Assembly (NCBI GenBank): GCA_943846735.1
Contig: OX044364.1
Span: 1,240,001-1,304,000, forward strand
Length of the DNA stretch: 64,000 nucleotides
Direction: 5' to 3'
From: CAJQLB01 sp905479065
Lineage (GTDB): Bacteria; Bacteroidota; Bacteroidia; Flavobacteriales; Flavobacteriaceae
The position numbers and the translations under genes were made by a program. The notes below the pieces were generated by a model. The model ran no database searches. It saw nothing but the letters and a program-made list of their open reading frames with translations, and was not told where the DNA came from. Positions 62,171 to 64,000 of this stretch are shown piece after piece; within the stretch, counting starts at the first letter, position 1, and each line of letters begins with the position of its first letter.

Positions 62171-62331
62171 CTTTGTTAATAAAATTCTACAAAAGGCCAA
62201 TTATATCGGTTAAAATCATTACTAACTGCCTTTGACACCTTGTGAATCAAGTGATTATCAAATGGTAGTTTTAATGAACAGAAGGCGTTCATTTTTGTTA
62301 ATAGGTATTATTTATGTTAAATAAATTTATG

Positions 62332-62339
62332 TAGATTTG
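62332..62339 (+). promoter_or_regulatory. Promoter -7 box for the alpha/beta hydrolase gene
   Basis: TAGATTTG matches TAnnTTTG exactly, 25 bases before the start codon at 62365. The -33 region is only weakly conserved. Confidence 0.5.
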
Positions 62340-62364
62340 CTTCGAAGAGAATTGACTAAAATTA

Positions 62365-63129
62365 ATGATGCACAAACTTATTACAGAAGGAAATTTTAGC
62401 TATATAGAAGTGGGTAGCGGAAAGCCAATTCTGATACTTCATGGCCTAATGGGCGGCCTCAGTAACTTTCATGCCCTTACCGATTATTTTAGTGTGAACG
62501 GTTATCGCGTTATTATTCCAGAATTACCCATATACACAACCTCCTTAATCAAAACGAACGTCAAAGGTTTTGCACAATATTTACATGATTTTATTGAATT
62601 TAAAGAGTATGAGGATGTTATCTTGCTCGGAAACTCATTGGGAGGACACATCGGCCTGTACCATACAAAATTTTATCGTGACAAAGTAAAGGCCTTAGTC
62701 CTCACAGGTAGTTCAGGACTTTACGAAAGTGCTATGGGTAGCGGATACACCAAGCGTAGTGATTATGAAGTTATCAAGAAAAAAGTACAGGACGTCTTCT
62801 TCGATCCTGCAATTGCAACAAAGGCTATTGTTGATGATGTCTATGAGACAGTAAATGACAGAAAAAAACTTGTGAAAACACTTGCCATTGCAAAAAGCGC
62901 CATACGCCATAATATGGCAAAAGATTTACCCAGTCTGAATATCCCAACGTGTGTCATATGGGGTAAGAATGATACTGTCACACCTCCAGATGTTGCAGAA
63001 GAATTCAATAAACTATTACCTGATTCAAATTTATTTTGGATTGATAAGTGCGGCCATGCAGCCATGATGGAACATCCAAATGAATTTAATAAAATTCTCC
63101 ATCAATGGCTTATCGAGCGAGGTTTTTAA
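62365..63129 (+). CDS. Alpha/beta hydrolase
   Basis: 254 residues of alpha/beta-hydrolase fold: oxyanion segment 'LHGLMGGLSNF', nucleophile elbow 'GNSLGGH', acid in 'WGKNDTVTPP' and His in 'CGHAAMMEHP'. No signal peptide, so cytoplasmic. The family covers esterases, C-C hydrolases and others; no substrate can be assigned. A second ATG directly follows the first (62368), so the start is uncertain by one codon. It is divergent from mraZ and 12 bases upstream of engB, and probably co-transcribed with it. Confidence 0.88.
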   Translation: MMHKLITEGNFSYIEVGSGKPILILHGLMGGLSNFHALTDYFSVNGYRVIIPELPIYTTSLIKTNVKGFAQYLHDFIEFKEYEDVILLGNSLGGHIGLYHTKFYRDKVKALVLTGSSGLYESAMGSGYTKRSDYEVIKKKVQDVFFDPAIATKAIVDDVYETVNDRKKLVKTLAIAKSAIRHNMAKDLPSLNIPTCVIWGKNDTVTPPDVAEEFNKLLPDSNLFWIDKCGHAAMMEHPNEFNKILHQWLIERGF

Positions 63130-63141
63130 TCTTTAAACCTT

Positions 63142-63759
63142 ATGAAAATAAAATCTGCTGAATTTTTAGTGAGCAATCAAGATGTTGCCAAATGTCCACA
63201 AAATAAGATTCCTGAGTATGCTTTTATTGGTCGCTCTAATGTTGGAAAATCATCATTAATTAATATGCTTACCAGCAGGAAGAGTCTTGCTAAAACCTCA
63301 GGAAAACCAGGAAAAACCCAATTAATTAATCATTTCATTATTAACAATGCTTGGTACTTAGTTGATTTACCTGGTTATGGCTACGCAAAAGTATCAAAAT
63401 CATCTAAACGCATATTTCAAAAATTTATTACCGAATATTTTGAACAAAGAAAGCAGTTAATTGCCGCATTTGTTTTGATAGATATTAGACATAAACCTCA
63501 GATAATAGATTTAAATTTTATGGAATGGCTTGGGTCAAATCAAATTCCTTTTGCTATAATTTTTACTAAAGTTGATAAATTAAAGCCAAAGAACGTCGAT
63601 GAATATTTGACTTCATATAAAGATATTTTACTTGAAACTTGGGAAGAACTTCCTCAGTATTTTGTAACGTCCTCATCAAAAAGCATTGGCAAAAAAGACT
63701 TATTATCATATATCGACTCCATTAACTACGACATCACAAAAACTTCTAAATCTAATTAA
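63142..63759 (+). CDS. engB: Ribosome-biogenesis GTPase EngB (YihA/YsxC)
   Basis: 205 residues of the TRAFAC GTPase class: G1 'GRSNVGKSSLIN', G3 'DLPGYGYAKVS', G4 'TKVDK' and G5 'TSSSK'. The typical opening 'KSAEFLVSNQDVAKCP' is present. Needed for 50S subunit assembly. Lies between the hydrolase and an MlaE-type permease gene. Confidence 0.95.
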   Translation: MKIKSAEFLVSNQDVAKCPQNKIPEYAFIGRSNVGKSSLINMLTSRKSLAKTSGKPGKTQLINHFIINNAWYLVDLPGYGYAKVSKSSKRIFQKFITEYFEQRKQLIAAFVLIDIRHKPQIIDLNFMEWLGSNQIPFAIIFTKVDKLKPKNVDEYLTSYKDILLETWEELPQYFVTSSSKSIGKKDLLSYIDSINYDITKTSKSN

Positions 63760-63796
63760 CGACGAGTTAAATAGCTCTACTCGTAGTTTATGTTTT
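63758..63796 (+). terminator. Possible terminator after engB
   Basis: A 10-bp stem with one mismatch (63758-63767 with 63779-63788) overlaps the engB stop codon and is followed by TATGTTTTT. It is weaker than the others in the window. Confidence 0.45.
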
Positions 63797-63894
63797 TAAC
63801 ATTTGATTAAAACAAGAGCAAAGACGTCATTCTTTATTAATAAATTGCGTGATAAAAGTTATATTTTTTAATTTAGCGCTAACTTAAATTTCAT

Positions 63895-64000
63895 ATGATA
63901 TACCTCCATAATGTTGGCCGCTATTTCTTAATGATAAAAAAAATGTTTCAGAAACCCACAAAATGGTCTGTTATGAAACATTTAATTTTAAAAGATATTG
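63895..64000 (+). CDS. MlaE-family ABC transporter permease, N-terminal fragment (cut by window edge)
   Basis: An ATG at 63895 opens a frame to the window end (35 codons): MIYLHNVGRYFLMIKKMF, then QKPTKWSVMKHLILKDI. This matches the N-terminus of flavobacterial MlaE/YrbE permeases, which start with an amphipathic stretch ending in 'KPTKWS' and 'LLKEID'. Those proteins form the membrane part of the phospholipid-trafficking Mla system. Only the start is visible, so the call rests on this short motif. Confidence 0.7.
   Translation, partial: MIYLHNVGRYFLMIKKMFQKPTKWSVMKHLILKDI

Overview
The window is AT-rich (roughly two thirds A+T by eye) and comes from a member of the Bacteroidota, most likely a marine Flavobacteriaceae. 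Evidence for this is the flavobacterial gene orders rpoD-rpe and mraZ-to-ftsZ-yqeY, SusC/SusD pairs, C-terminal type IX secretion (T9SS) sorting domains, TAnnTTTG-type promoter boxes, and a sulfatase-rich polysaccharide utilization locus (PUL). The genus cannot be fixed from the sequence alone.

Layout. 1-1077: end of rpoD and rpe. 1263-2027 (-): a CDP-alcohol phosphatidyltransferase. 2464-45779: one large PUL. It opens with a membrane-bound Kelch/SARP-type regulator (2464-5031). Next come surface beta-helix proteins, some fused to enzymes (5230-18650), with a 59-residue exported peptide and a CarboxypepD_reg-like protein among them. An approximately 18-kb run of tightly spaced genes follows (18867-36931): SusC, SusD, two GH99-like lipoproteins, a GH92 alpha-mannosidase, a FucP-type sugar transporter, three sulfatases, an esterase and mannose-6-phosphate isomerase. 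After a decayed GH3 gene come GH92 plus two sulfatases (37925-43370) and a convergent third GH92 (43410-45779). 46017-62102 (-): tRNA-Arg, yqeY and the whole division/cell-wall (dcw) cluster in reverse order from ftsZ to mraZ. 62365-64000 (+): an alpha/beta hydrolase, engB and the start of an MlaE-type permease.

How the PUL probably works (inference). Six sulfatase modules, three GH92 enzymes, three GH99-like modules, manA and a hexose-type symporter point to a sulfated alpha-mannose-rich glycan. Surface enzymes and SusCD would bind, desulfate and import fragments. GH92 enzymes would release mannose, the MFS protein would carry it into the cytoplasm, and ManA would feed Man-6-P into glycolysis.

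Main discovery candidate: five promoter regions of this PUL (before the genes at 5230, 15423, 18867, 37925 and, on the minus strand, 45779) each carry at least three ATTAA-type repeats spaced exactly 11 bp, in the same orientation relative to the gene and with conserved spacer positions. Direct repeats at 11-bp spacing are the known operator type of SARP regulators, and the PUL encodes a membrane-anchored SARP-like regulator with an extracytoplasmic Kelch/LamG-like sensor. Together they suggest an undescribed one-component glycan-sensing system. Other notable points are a sulfatase/GH99-like/beta-helix/T9SS fusion, near-identical beta-helix cassettes shared by three genes, a GH92 with Gln at the usual general-acid position, and a GH99-like lipoprotein lacking the catalytic EXXE acids.
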